From: Bacteroides sp. AN502(2024)
Lineage (GTDB): Bacteria; Bacteroidota; Bacteroidia; Bacteroidales; Bacteroidaceae
DNA length: 64,000 nucleotides
Direction: 5' to 3'
Assembly: GCF_041227145.1 (NCBI RefSeq)
Contig: NZ_JBGFSP010000003.1
Location: forward strand, 558,001 to 622,000
Part shown: in pieces, positions 46,021 to 56,352 of the stretch
Position numbering within the stretch: the first letter of the stretch is position 1
How the letters are laid out: every line of letters starts with the position of its first letter
Translations under genes and position numbers: made by a program
Notes under the pieces: model-generated
Told to the model about the DNA's origin: nothing
What the model saw: the letters and a program-made list of their open reading frames with translations, nothing else
Databases searched by the model: none

Positions 46021-47856
46021 TTATGGCTTCAACTTGTAAACCACCAATGAGTCTACCTTATAAGCTCCTCCTTTACTATAAAAGTCGATATGATTGTAAG
46101 GTTCCGAAGGGAATATCTGATTGGTCATTGCAAAGCGCCCACCGTCTCCAAAGGCCTCAACGCTTGATTTGTCAACAAACAGACGAAGTTTTAACACTCC
46201 TTTTCCGCTTTCAATAGTCGTCCAGGTCAGCATCGGGAAATTTTCATTGAAACTGACTTCTCCGCTCTTGCGCCGATCCATCGAGAATTTCTTTTCTTTC
46301 ATGTCATACTGCATATCCACTTCTTCGCCTTTGTCATTGTAGAGACGGAAGCCAATTAGATCCGCATGTTGATTTTCGATTGTCAGTTCTATTTCGTATG
46401 CACCGTCATTGCCGGCAATCATCTCTTTGATTGTGCGTGTTCCGTTCACTTTGAACGAGCGTTTCTGGGAAACATCGCGCAAAGCCAGCAGCTCGGGAGA
46501 GGGAGCCGATTGAAGGTAAGTCTCACCGTCTATGGTAAACAGGCTCAAGTCGCGGGGAACGGAGTTTGAGCTACGGTATTGAGAAGTAGGAACATCATTT
46601 GCATATTGCCAGTTGCTCATCCATGCGATAGCGATACGACGGTTGCTGGGGGCATCACTCCAAGTCACAGTGGCGTAATGGTCTTTTCCCCAGTCCATCC
46701 ATTTGGTTTTGGAAGGCGATTCGTTTACAAATTCTTTTCCGTTAAATGTTCCGACAAAGTATTGAGTAGCCGAATCACCGAAAGGACCGTCGCCTAGGCT
46801 GCAAAGCAGTACCCATTTCTTTTCATTCGTTCCTTCTACCGGAAGTTCGAATAAGTCGGGACATTCCCAAACGTTTCCGTGTGCGCCATGTCCTTTGCCA
46901 AAGCTACTTTCAAATGTCCAGTCTTTCAGGTTGGGAGAAGAGAAGAATTGCATTTCCTGTCCTACTGCCAATACCATGATCCAGCGTTGGGTGCCTTCAT
47001 GCCAGAATACTTTCGGGTCGCGGAAGTCACGTGCTTCGGATACCAATACGGGATTGTTTTCGTATTTGGTGAAAGTACGTCCATTGTCTGTACTGTACGC
47101 AATGCTTTGTACCTGACGGTCGCTGTTTTGTGTATAGATGGCGACAATGGCACCTGCACCGAAACCAGCGGTATTGTGATGGTCTATCACAGCGGATCCG
47201 CTGAAGATAGTGCCGAGTGCATCCGGGGCGATTGCTACGGGGAGATGTCCCCAGTTTACGAGATCTTTGCTGACGGCATGTCCCCAGTTCATATTTCCCC
47301 ATTTGGAACCGTAAGGGTTGTATTGATAGAAAAGGTGATATTCACCATCTTTATATACCATTCCATTTGGGTCGTTCATCCATCCATAAAGGGGAGAGAA
47401 GTGATAAATGGGACGGAACTTTTCACGGTTACTTGTATCAAACGTATCGGACAATTTCATCTCCTTGCAGCAAGCAGTATTGTCCGGTGAAAGGTTGACA
47501 CGCACGGGGTCGTTGGAATTCATTTTAAATTTGAAAGAGATTCGTTTGCCGGAATAATCGGAAAGGTCTACCGGAACAAAGTAATCGACTTTATGGATGG
47601 CCAGACGGACATCGAAGTTCTTTACCTCTTTATTATTGACAATCATGCTGATACGTACATCGGGCGATGCATCTTCTACGGGCAATAACAGATACTTTTG
47701 GTTGGTATTGACGCGTACAAGACAATATCCTTCTCCTAAATCTTTAATGAATAGAGGAGAGTTGTCCGCACGGGCGGATAGAGAGATATTCATCACAATC
47801 ATACAAAACAAAACTGCGAAGGTTTGAATTTGCTTGGAAGAGAGTCTTAAGTTCAT
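46021..47856 (-). CDS. GH32 exo-fructanase of the levan locus
   Basis: A 611-residue secreted enzyme: signal peptide (about 1-30), a small N-terminal beta domain, a five-bladed propeller with WMNDPNG (nucleophile D162), FRDP (transition-state Asp) and ECPDLF (acid/base Glu), and a C-terminal beta-sandwich with DKSSVEAFGDGG. It removes terminal fructose from levan or other fructo-oligosaccharides in the periplasm. It matches BT1759. No lipobox is seen, consistent with a periplasmic location. Confidence 0.94.
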   Translation of the reverse strand: MNLRLSSKQIQTFAVLFCMIVMNISLSARADNSPLFIKDLGEGYCLVRVNTNQKYLLLPVEDASPDVRISMIVNNKEVKNFDVRLAIHKVDYFVPVDLSDYSGKRISFKFKMNSNDPVRVNLSPDNTACCKEMKLSDTFDTSNREKFRPIYHFSPLYGWMNDPNGMVYKDGEYHLFYQYNPYGSKWGNMNWGHAVSKDLVNWGHLPVAIAPDALGTIFSGSAVIDHHNTAGFGAGAIVAIYTQNSDRQVQSIAYSTDNGRTFTKYENNPVLVSEARDFRDPKVFWHEGTQRWIMVLAVGQEMQFFSSPNLKDWTFESSFGKGHGAHGNVWECPDLFELPVEGTNEKKWVLLCSLGDGPFGDSATQYFVGTFNGKEFVNESPSKTKWMDWGKDHYATVTWSDAPSNRRIAIAWMSNWQYANDVPTSQYRSSNSVPRDLSLFTIDGETYLQSAPSPELLALRDVSQKRSFKVNGTRTIKEMIAGNDGAYEIELTIENQHADLIGFRLYNDKGEEVDMQYDMKEKKFSMDRRKSGEVSFNENFPMLTWTTIESGKGVLKLRLFVDKSSVEAFGDGGRFAMTNQIFPSEPYNHIDFYSKGGAYKVDSLVVYKLKP

Positions 47857-47889
47857 GCTTTATGGTATTAAGATTGTTATGTTACTTTT

Positions 47890-49467
47890 CTATTCATACG
47901 TGCTCACTTGAATGTCTGATACAGTGATTTCACCTTTATAACAGCTGAGTGACCACGGATTCTTCTGCATTTGATAGATGCGGTTCGTAAAAGATAACTG
48001 CTCATTGATGTAGGTCACACAAACCGACTGGTCACTGTAAATCGTCACACGGAATTCATTATCCGCCGGGATATTGAATTTGTTATCAAACAAGTATTTG
48101 GCATTCTCACCGTCTTTCTCGAAATTGGCTTTACCTTCGTCAGCGTTGACGTGGATGCTATACCATGATTGGGAGTCCGTTCCACGAACAAAAGAGATTC
48201 CAAAACGATCTGTATTCGAGGATGCTTTTACAGTAAAGGAAATCTTGTTGTGCACTTTCAATCGGTTGAAGATGACGGAAGCCCCTTCGGCCAACGTATA
48301 GGTTTTACCACTTTCTGTTACGTTTCCAGCTTTAGCCATTACTTTTACTTCTTGTGCAGAAGTGTATTTACAGTCGATTGCCTCCGGAACTCCAAGGGTC
48401 AACACACCGTCTTCATGCTGAATGAGGCGTTGTGCCACCAAGTTGCCGGCCCATTCGGGTTCTGCATCTCCTACATTTCCATTATCATTGCCGGCACGGG
48501 TAGGACACCATCCCCAGATGTAACGGTGGGTTCCATCAGAAGCAGTCTTACCCGCATAGAATGCACGGCTGTCCAGCATACCCTCCCGATTGTCCGGCCA
48601 TATTCCGGCATCATTGGCGGTGGTTGCTTTCAGTTCTTCGAGTGTTCTGCCTTTGAAGTATTGTACCTTGCGCATGAAGGAAGCCTGTTCCGAATAGACC
48701 AGATACCACCAGTCTCCCATCTTAAATACATCCGGACATTCATAGAAACGGTCCCACATCATGGTCATAAACGTTCCGGCAGACTCCCACTCTTTCAGGT
48801 CACCGGAAGTAAATTCGGCAATGTGTCCTTTCCCGTTTTTACGAGTGGCAACCAACATGTGATAGACACCGTCTTCGGTCTGGAACAGGAACGGGTCACG
48901 GAAGTCATTCTTGTCATAGCCGTACGTATCTCCTTTCAGATAGAAAGTGCGGTTCTTGGTCCACGTTTTAAAGTCGGGAGAGGTGGCCAACATGACTACT
49001 TGCGCATTCTGGTCGGAAGAAGGTTTAAATTTATTGCCGGTGTAGAAGGTGTAGTAGAGTTTATCAGCCGGATTATAGATGGTACTACCTGTACCGATGG
49101 CGGCATCCTGCTCGTCACGACCTCCGCATGGAATCAGTTCGCCGAGAGATTCATAAGTAGCACCGTCTTTGGTGACCACCCCGAAAATGGGGTGGTAAGT
49201 AGCTTCAGGGTTCGGGCGATAATCTTGCAGATACATCACTTTAAAATCTTTGGCAACCGGATCATAGAATGGCATCGGGTCACCGATAAAGCCTACCTGC
49301 GGTTTATAATACATCGAGAAGCCATGCTCATCGGTCGATTGGAAGTAAGTGGCGGTACCGTCCCAGTCTTTTTGAGTCAATACGGGATCTATCTCATCAC
49401 TACAAGCGGTCATTGAAACCAACAGCGTGGTTAATACTATGTGTAAGATCATATTTTTCATAATCAT
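47890..49467 (-). CDS. Surface GH32 endo-levanase
   Basis: A 525-residue lipoprotein (LLVSMTAC followed by acidic SDEIDP, the Bacteroides surface-export context). The GH32 propeller uses VGFIGDPMPF in place of the usual WMNDPNG, FRDPF and YECPDVF, so all three catalytic acids are kept. This divergent nucleophile motif is that of the endo-acting levanase BT1760, which cuts levan outside the cell into oligosaccharides for SusCD. The start may be 49467 or the ATG at 49461. Confidence 0.93.
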   Translation of the reverse strand: MIMKNMILHIVLTTLLVSMTACSDEIDPVLTQKDWDGTATYFQSTDEHGFSMYYKPQVGFIGDPMPFYDPVAKDFKVMYLQDYRPNPEATYHPIFGVVTKDGATYESLGELIPCGGRDEQDAAIGTGSTIYNPADKLYYTFYTGNKFKPSSDQNAQVVMLATSPDFKTWTKNRTFYLKGDTYGYDKNDFRDPFLFQTEDGVYHMLVATRKNGKGHIAEFTSGDLKEWESAGTFMTMMWDRFYECPDVFKMGDWWYLVYSEQASFMRKVQYFKGRTLEELKATTANDAGIWPDNREGMLDSRAFYAGKTASDGTHRYIWGWCPTRAGNDNGNVGDAEPEWAGNLVAQRLIQHEDGVLTLGVPEAIDCKYTSAQEVKVMAKAGNVTESGKTYTLAEGASVIFNRLKVHNKISFTVKASSNTDRFGISFVRGTDSQSWYSIHVNADEGKANFEKDGENAKYLFDNKFNIPADNEFRVTIYSDQSVCVTYINEQLSFTNRIYQMQKNPWSLSCYKGEITVSDIQVSTYE

Positions 49468-49478
49468 TGTTTATTCTT

Positions 49479-50864
49479 TTATTTACATAAGTAATTGATT
49501 GCATTCAGAGTCATTTGCTCTACGTTGTAGTGGTAGTAGTCGGCAGAAGCATCTACACCTTTACTATACCAGTCGTAACAACCGGAGCCGATACAAATCG
49601 TGCGTCCGCTATTGGCGCGCGGCTCGAATTCGGCAATAACTACCGCACCGTCACCTCCACGTGCCACATCAATTCCTCCTGTCAGGTTACGCCATTCGTT
49701 CAAGTCGGCATAACCTCCCCAGTCCGTTCCGATATGCCATTGTGCTGTACTATTGGTTATCGCATAACCGGCATCACAAGTATATACTGTCGATTTGTCG
49801 CCATCTTTCCATCTTAAATGTTGGAACAATGGATGCGATTCGTTACCGAAAATCGGGAAGCTCCACGGAGAAGAGGTAATTTCGGGTGAGTCCTCGTTTC
49901 CTCCCCAACTGTTGTTCGGCACACGCTCGTCTTTTGCAATGCTAAGGTCCCTAATATAGAAAGTTGCATAGCGGGTCAACAGAAGATTACCACCGTTTTG
50001 ATAGTAGACTTTAAACTTCTCTACGGCAGCTTTTGCATCGTCCGGCAAAGGAGGATTATCACCATTGTCTGCATGGAAATGCCACCAGATTGCAGTATAT
50101 TTACCTAAATCCACTTTTCCGTCTACCACATCTTTAAATGAAATGTATTCAGACATTGATACATTATCCATCATCCACTGGGCAGCGGTTTTTTCTTCCA
50201 GACTTGTAAGTTGGCTCACCGAAGAAGCTGTGCCGATAAAAGCAGTCGGAATCACATTCCCTTGAGTAACTGTTACTACATAAGGAGTCACTGCCGAACG
50301 GTAACTTGCCGTATAGGTAACAGGGTTGGTAAAGTCCTGAATACTGCCGGATGACGGAGTCACGGTGGTTCCCTCCGTTACGGTGAACGTACCTTTCAAC
50401 TGGGTGATATCCACTGTCAGCGGAACAACTACGGAGATTGTTTTAGATAACTGGTCTACTTTTCCTACATAAGTATCATTCAACTTAAAGGTCAGTATCT
50501 TCGCCTCATCCCTCTTTACGGTAATCGTATAGCTCATTTGCACGTCACCATTCTTCACGATCAAAGATACGGGAAGAGAAAAGTCGATTGTTTGACCGAC
50601 AGCGATGCTCGTTGTAGCACCTTCGGAAAGGTTGATTTCGCTGACGACCATCCGGGTAATATCATAATCGTAAGGCACTCCTACTACGATTGTCTTATTC
50701 CGGTAATCGATCGTTCCTGCATATTCATCCAATTTGATCGAATTCACCCATACATCTCCGTCCAGACGAAGATTGGATTTAAAGTCATCACTACATCCCG
50801 CAACTATCAGGCATGCTACAGCTACCGACAGGATGATATAGAGTTGTTTTATGATAGATTTCAT
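49479..50864 (-). CDS. Surface glycan-binding lipoprotein of the levan locus
   Basis: Starting at MKSIIKQLYI (50864) the protein has 461 residues, with lipobox IVAGC then SDD. Two Ig-like domains (about 30-110 and 115-205) precede a DUF4960-type C-terminal domain (about 215-461). It matches BT1761, the levan-binding surface protein. It is 12 bp upstream of the endo-levanase gene and 27 bp from the SusD gene in the operon. Confidence 0.9.
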   Translation of the reverse strand: MKSIIKQLYIILSVAVACLIVAGCSDDFKSNLRLDGDVWVNSIKLDEYAGTIDYRNKTIVVGVPYDYDITRMVVSEINLSEGATTSIAVGQTIDFSLPVSLIVKNGDVQMSYTITVKRDEAKILTFKLNDTYVGKVDQLSKTISVVVPLTVDITQLKGTFTVTEGTTVTPSSGSIQDFTNPVTYTASYRSAVTPYVVTVTQGNVIPTAFIGTASSVSQLTSLEEKTAAQWMMDNVSMSEYISFKDVVDGKVDLGKYTAIWWHFHADNGDNPPLPDDAKAAVEKFKVYYQNGGNLLLTRYATFYIRDLSIAKDERVPNNSWGGNEDSPEITSSPWSFPIFGNESHPLFQHLRWKDGDKSTVYTCDAGYAITNSTAQWHIGTDWGGYADLNEWRNLTGGIDVARGGDGAVVIAEFEPRANSGRTICIGSGCYDWYSKGVDASADYYHYNVEQMTLNAINYLCK

Positions 50865-50890
50865 TTTATTCTTTGTTTTAAGATTGATGA

Positions 50891-52603
50891 TTACCACCCG
50901 AAATTCTGCGTATAATTCCCGTTACTGGCACTGATCTGTTCGAATGGAATAGGGAGATATTCGTTCTTATTGTCTGTGAAACCTGCATTCTTGTAAATAG
51001 AACAACGGGCTGCTTCGGTCACATAATAAGCATTGATGACCTCTTTGGCTTCTCCCCATCTTACGAGGTCAAAGAAGCGTGAGCTTTCCATTCCGAACTC
51101 CATACGGCGTTCCCATTTCAGCATTTTCATGGCTTCGTTCTGTGGATAAGTTTTCTGTTCATAAGGAGTTACTTTGAAGTTTACTCCGTACTCTTCTTTA
51201 TAATTGAAGATCAGCATTGTACTTCCGGCTGCACGAATGCGCACATCATTGATGAGTGAGATGGCATCGGCAATACGTCCGTCGTTCAACTGTATCAGGG
51301 CCTCGGCACGCATCAGCAATACATCTGCATAACGGATAACGATATGATTCAGAGAACTTGCCCAATAAGAACCTTTCTTCAAACAGTCACAGTCCGGATC
51401 TACATTCTCTTTAAGCGAAACATAATACCCGTAAAGTCCCTTGCTACGGCTCCAGTCATCATTCTTCTGAATCATGTAGCCTTCGTTGTATTTATAAGGG
51501 AAGCCCGGCATGCCTACCGTGTGAAATAAACGAGGATCTACATTGTCTGTGGTAACTTCGTAGTTTTCATTATCGTATGTGCTGAACAACGGTTTCCCTT
51601 GCGAGTCGGTTTTGAAAGCATTTACCAGATTCTGACTTGGTTTGTGGAAGTCACAGCAACCGAGTATCTGCGGAGTTGTCAGTCCCATTCCCCAGTTCAG
51701 GTTACCGTTATATGTTCCATCGTTGATAGAATATTGAATCGCCCATACAGACTCTACGCCATTTTCGTATTGAGGCAGGAAGTTCATGCTATAATCATTT
51801 TCCAATCCGTAACCGGCTTTAGCCATGATGAGAGGATCGGTATATTTCACTACCTGTTTCAGGTCTTCTTCGTTGATGCTGGTAAGATTATTGTTCACTC
51901 CATCCTGGCGATAAGCCTTATATAAGTAAGTCTTTGCCAGATAAGCGGCAGCGGCAGCTTGTGTGGGACGCCCTTTCTCCATTTGCACTTCCGGCAGATT
52001 ATCATAGGCAAACTGGAAGTCATCTGCTATCTTTTGCCATTGTTCGTTATTGGTATAAGTAGTATTCGAAAGTTCGTTGTAAGCATCCGGTTCCATGTTT
52101 TCATCGTCTACTATAACGATCTTTTTAAACAGTTGCTTCAACATGAAGTGAGCATGTCCGCGCAGGAATCTCATTTCAGCAATACGCTGGTTCTTCAGCG
52201 GATAAATCTTTTCATCCACCTGATCGAGTGACTGCAAAGCTGTATTGGCACGGGTGATGCATTGATACAGTCTTTTCCATATATCGTTGATGTTCCAGTC
52301 GGTAGTGTTGATACCTTTAGAAATTTCCAGTGCGTTGAATACACCACCGTCTTCCGTACCGGAACCACCTTTATAACAATCGTCAGAACGTACGTCATAA
52401 TTCCAAAGCGAGAAAGAAGAGTTGATGTCATCACCTGTTGCCCAAATGGCATAGGCTGAAATCACGAGATTGTCCACGTATTCGGGAGAAGCGATCTGAT
52501 CACCGGTCACAATACCCTGCGGAACCTGACGATCCAGGAAATCGTTGCAACTGCTCGTCAGCAAGATAAATCCGATGGCTGCTATGTATAATCTATTTTT
52601 CAT
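50891..52603 (-). CDS. SusD-family fructan-binding lipoprotein
   Basis: A 570-residue SusD homologue with lipobox LLTSSC (Cys 19) followed by NDFLD, the usual SusD start, helical TPR-like repeats (FLRGHAHFMLKQLFKK near 145), and the RYADVLLMRAEAL and WERRMEFGMESSRFFDLVRWG motifs. It is the lid of the SusCD levan importer and matches BT1762. It appears intact, unlike its SusC partner directly upstream. Confidence 0.95.
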   Translation of the reverse strand: MKNRLYIAAIGFILLTSSCNDFLDRQVPQGIVTGDQIASPEYVDNLVISAYAIWATGDDINSSFSLWNYDVRSDDCYKGGSGTEDGGVFNALEISKGINTTDWNINDIWKRLYQCITRANTALQSLDQVDEKIYPLKNQRIAEMRFLRGHAHFMLKQLFKKIVIVDDENMEPDAYNELSNTTYTNNEQWQKIADDFQFAYDNLPEVQMEKGRPTQAAAAAYLAKTYLYKAYRQDGVNNNLTSINEEDLKQVVKYTDPLIMAKAGYGLENDYSMNFLPQYENGVESVWAIQYSINDGTYNGNLNWGMGLTTPQILGCCDFHKPSQNLVNAFKTDSQGKPLFSTYDNENYEVTTDNVDPRLFHTVGMPGFPYKYNEGYMIQKNDDWSRSKGLYGYYVSLKENVDPDCDCLKKGSYWASSLNHIVIRYADVLLMRAEALIQLNDGRIADAISLINDVRIRAAGSTMLIFNYKEEYGVNFKVTPYEQKTYPQNEAMKMLKWERRMEFGMESSRFFDLVRWGEAKEVINAYYVTEAARCSIYKNAGFTDNKNEYLPIPFEQISASNGNYTQNFGW

Positions 52604-52630
52604 GATAGTTCGTTTTATAAATAAAGTGAA

Positions 52631-55600
52631 TTAAAATCCGATGTTAAGTCCGAAAGTGATATTCACAGGAATCGGATAAGAGAAGTTCGGGTTCTCCGGA
52701 TCTTCTCCCGTAAAGTTTTTACTCTTTATCGTCAACAGGTTTTGTGCACTGCAATAGAAGCGTAAACGTTCCATTCTCAACTTCTTGGAAATTACTGCCG
52801 GAACCGTATAGCCTAATTGGATATTACGCAGTTTCAGGAAAGAGCCGTTTTCAACAAAGTAAGTAGAGACACGCTGTTCATTGTTTGTATCGCTACGGGT
52901 CAATGCCGGAATAGTAGAGTTAGGATTAGTAGGCGACCAGGCATTGAGCAGGCGGGTTCCTTTGTTCAGGAAGCCGACGTTGGATGCACTCCAGAAGTCA
53001 CTTTTCTTCTTCACGTCGCTGATGATATCTACTCCTTGAACGCCTTGCCAGAACATAGTCAGATCCAAATTCTTATATTCCAAATAGATATTCAATCCAT
53101 AGCTGAAAGCAGGAGTCGGATCGTAAATCCATTCCTGATCTTTTTCATCAATCACTCCGTTATGATCAATGTCACGGTAGCGGATACGACCCATAGCCGC
53201 ACCTTCTTGCGTAGCGTGATTGTCAACTTCCTCTTGTGACTTAAAAATACCGTCGGCAATGTAGCCTACTTGCGCACCATACGTATGGCCCACTACACTC
53301 TTTACTCCATTACCTCCAAACTTCCCATTAGCAGCCACTGTCTCCGGTAATTCAAGAATCTCATTCCGGTAAGTGGAAATGTTTCCATTCAAATCGTAAA
53401 TCAGTCCGAAGGCCGTTTTATTGCGGTAGCCTAAGTTGAATTCAAAACCCTGGTTTTTCATTGCACCTGAATTAATCCAACGACTACCCCCTTCCCCCAA
53501 GACTCCCACACCTGCCATTTCAGTCAGGATATCGGTTGTTTTCTTGTAGTAGTATTCCAATGAGCCATACAAAGATTGCTTAAACAGACTGAAGTCAATA
53601 CCGACATTGGTCTGTGTAGTTGTCTCCCACTTGATATTATCATTGCCGATCTGGTTGCGTTTGAATCCGGAAGGCAGAGTAGCACCTCCGTTAGAACCTG
53701 TAATATCATATGCCGTACCATAACTTTGACCACCAAATGAATCCGTTGTTCCATAATTGGGAGCGTAGATAGTGTAACGGGCAAGATTGGAGATCTCCTG
53801 ATTACCGGTCTGTCCCCATGAAGCACGCAGTTTCAGATCATCAAGCCAAGTCAGTCCCTTCATAAAACTTTCCTGTGTAATGCGCCACCCCAAAGAAACG
53901 GAAGGGAAAGTGGCATAACGATGTTTTTTACCGAAGCGAGAAGAGCCGTCACGACGGAGAGTCAATGAAAGCAGATATTTGTCAGCATAAGAATAGTTCA
54001 TTTTACCGAAGAAAGAGACAAGCGAGTAACCTTCACCTGCACCGTAAGCCTGTGCCGTGCCGCTACCTGCATCGGGCCACATATAGTCGGGAGTAAGAAT
54101 AGAGAAGTCCTCTTTATATCCGGAGAAATGACTGTCGTCTTCCCGATTCAGTTCCATACCTACCATAATATCTCCACGATGTTTACCTATTTCCAACTGG
54201 TAGGTAGCAATGGCATTCCACATCCATTTGGTCCAGTGCTCCTGTTTGGCTTCTACGGCGCTCTTGCCGTTGTTAGTCTGTGTTCCTTCCCTGATAAGGA
54301 TAGGTAAAATAACGGGCTTGCTTGTTAGCATAGTCCAAACCAAAAGTAGAGCGGACATTGAATCCTTTGAAGAGGCTTAGATTCACATAAGCATCACCGA
54401 ACATACGCCAATAAGTATATCGGTTATCTTTGTTGTATTCGAGTACCGCGCGAGGGTTACGACGGTCCGGCCATCCACCTACCGGTCCTCCCCATGAACC
54501 ATCCGAAGCATAAACAGGGATAGCGGAAGGAATGTCTAAAGCTGTTTCGATAATTCCACCGGGAGCTTGTACTTCCGAAGTACGGTTTAAAGTGAAATGC
54601 TGGCCGATGGTCAATATATCATCTATTAATTTGTAATCGCTGTTCATACGGGCGGAGAAACGGTCGAAATCCGTATCTTTGATTACACCCAAGTTTTTGT
54701 AATATCCCAAAGAAAAGAAGGAAGAGCCTTTCTCCGAACCGTTGCTGACAGAAAGATTATATTGTTGGATGACACCTGTACGGGTGATTTCATCAAACCA
54801 GTCGGTATCTGCCACAGGCATTGTGTTCTTTGAATCCAGGTATTTGGAAAGAGTCATACCGTACAGTACAGGATTTCCATTGCCATCGTAGCCCCAATTA
54901 TAGTTATATCCCAAAGCATTACCATTCGGATTCTCACCATCGTTTACATAAGCTTGCCACATGGCACGTCCGTACTGTTCCGTATTCAACACATCCATTT
55001 TACTTTGATACATGGAAGCTGAAACCGAAGCATCAAAGTTGATTTTGATCTGACCCTTCTTACCTTGTTTGGTAGTTATGATGATAACACCATTTGCGGC
55101 ACGCGAACCGTAGATAGATGCCGAAGCTGCATCTTTCAGTACTTGAATAGATTCTATGTCGTTCCCGTTCAATTCGTGCATGCCGGCTTTGGTTGGAACT
55201 CCATCGATGATATAAAGAGGATCATTGTTGTTCAGTGTACCTATACCGCGAATACGCACGGTAGCCGATCCGCTCGGATTTCCATCCGCTATAATGTTCA
55301 TACCGGGCACACGACCTTGGAGCGCTTTCACCGGGTTGTTTTCCCCCTGCTTTTGAATTTCGTCAACTTTCACTACAGAAACAGCACCGGTCAAGTCGGC
55401 TTTACGCTGAGTGGTATAACCTGTTACGACCACTTCATCTACCATTTGAGTATCTTCTTCCAATAATACATTAACGATAGCAGCCGATTTTACGGTCACC
55501 GGTTTATAACCAATATACGTAATCTTTAAATAAGAATGAACCGGAACCGAAAGGGTGAAGTTACCGTCTAAATCGGTAATAGTTCCAATTGACTTAGAAT

Positions 55601-55757
55601 CGTTTTGCACGACAGAAGCACCAATAATCGGTTGCCCATCAGTCTTTGAAGTAACGTTTCCTTTCACCGTAATGTTTTGTCCCCAAAGGGTTGACATGAA
55701 AGCAAACAGGAAACAAACGCTGCAAAGAAGTTTTTTGTTCTCCATAATACTAAGCAT
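52631..55757 (-). pseudogene. SusC-family TonB-dependent transporter, split by a one-base insertion
   Basis: The N-terminal part (55757 or ATG 55745 down to 54273) has a signal peptide, a CarboxypepD_reg domain (ITVKGNVTSKTDGQPIIGAS), a TonB plug (MVDEVVVTGYTTQRKADLTG) and the first barrel strands, then stops after PYQGRNTD. The C-terminal part continues from about 54310 in another frame to a normal FGLNIGF end. The shift lies at a GGG run (plus-strand CCC, 54289-54291): with GG the frame reads PYQEGTQTNNG and the full protein is 1037 residues, a normal SusC size. It corresponds to BT1763, the levan oligosaccharide importer. A sequencing error is the alternative. Confidence 0.87.
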
Positions 55758-55926
55758 TAGTTTGATGTTATTAAATTAAAAGTACGAATTTTATCTTTAT
55801 CGATGATGCAAATTACGGTTGATTTATGTCAATCGACTAAAACAAATGTTTCAAAGCTTATAACATTTGTTACATAGAACGCTATTTTATAGGGTTTTAT
55901 ACATTATTTTTCTCATCGCAAGAATA
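55758..55926. other. Upstream region of the levan operon
   Basis: About 170 bp before the SusC start codon must contain the promoter and the binding sites of the levan sensor/regulator. The minus strand contains GTAATTTGC near 55815, a poor match to TAnnTTTG, and the region is AT-rich. I cannot point to an operator with confidence. Confidence 0.35.
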
Positions 55927-56043
55927 ATGACTTTCTTATGTATCGAACCTTGGTACGAACGTTGCGACCATACGGACTATACAGGTGAATATAAAGATGA
56001 AGACCGATTACTCCTAAAGAAGGCTTGCTCAATTCTGACGTAA
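55927..56043 (+). pseudogene. C-terminal remnant of an aldose 1-epimerase-like gene
   Basis: The frame from 55927 reads FLCIEPWYERCDHTDYTGEY, close to the conserved CIEPWYGxxD and Gly-Glu/Asp segment near the C-terminus of LacX/YeaD-type aldose 1-epimerases, then degenerates and stops at 56043. Nothing upstream continues it. It looks like the leftover end of a deleted gene next to the levan operon promoter. Confidence 0.55.
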
Positions 56044-56237
56044 CTGAAAGTTCACTCTATGGAAATGAGCATAAGAAATTGAAAGAATATGCAGAAGATA
56101 ACCTGAAACTGAAACAATTCCGCCGAAAAAACTTTAATGAACAAAAGAATGGAACCGCACCATTCGATCACACGAAACGTGTGTATGATGAGTTTATCAA
56201 AGAAGATTATGTAGTAGCATCTAAAGGCAATAAATGA
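56025..56237 (+). pseudogene. Unrecognised gene fragment
   Basis: A 70-codon frame starts with TTG and has no good ATG. The translation is charged (KLKEYAEDNLKLKQFRRKN, then EFIKEDYVVASKGNK) and does not match any family I know. It abuts the left end of the 94-bp repeat. It may be a fragment of a larger gene removed by deletion. Confidence 0.35.
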
Positions 56238-56247
56238 TAAAGAAGAA

Positions 56248-56340
56248 GGGTGTGTCAAAATTCCCTTTTTGAGGAAATCACCCCTGCTATAGCTATCTGT
56301 GGCAGGGGTAAATCTTTATATTTAGGCATATAACACACTC
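56248..56340. repeat. MITE-like 94-bp repeat with internal hairpin, copy 2
   Basis: GGGTGTGTCA at 56248-56257 opens a copy almost identical to 95-188. The internal hairpin is ACCCCTGCT/GGCAGGGGT, where the changed base replaces an A-U with a G-U pair, so folding as RNA is preserved. The right end is degenerate (TAACACACTC). It lies 12 bp after the stop of a minus-strand gene. Confidence 0.75.
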
Positions 56341-56352
56341 TTATACTATTAT

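Noticed and set aside
48169..49416. 415-codon plus-strand frame opposite the endo-levanase
   Set aside because: The opposite strand encodes a GH32 protein with all catalytic motifs; the frame has no recognisable domain.
54273..54360. Programmed frameshift in SusC
   Set aside because: There is no slippery heptamer with a downstream structure typical of programmed shifting, and related SusC genes use one frame; a mutation or sequencing error is simpler.
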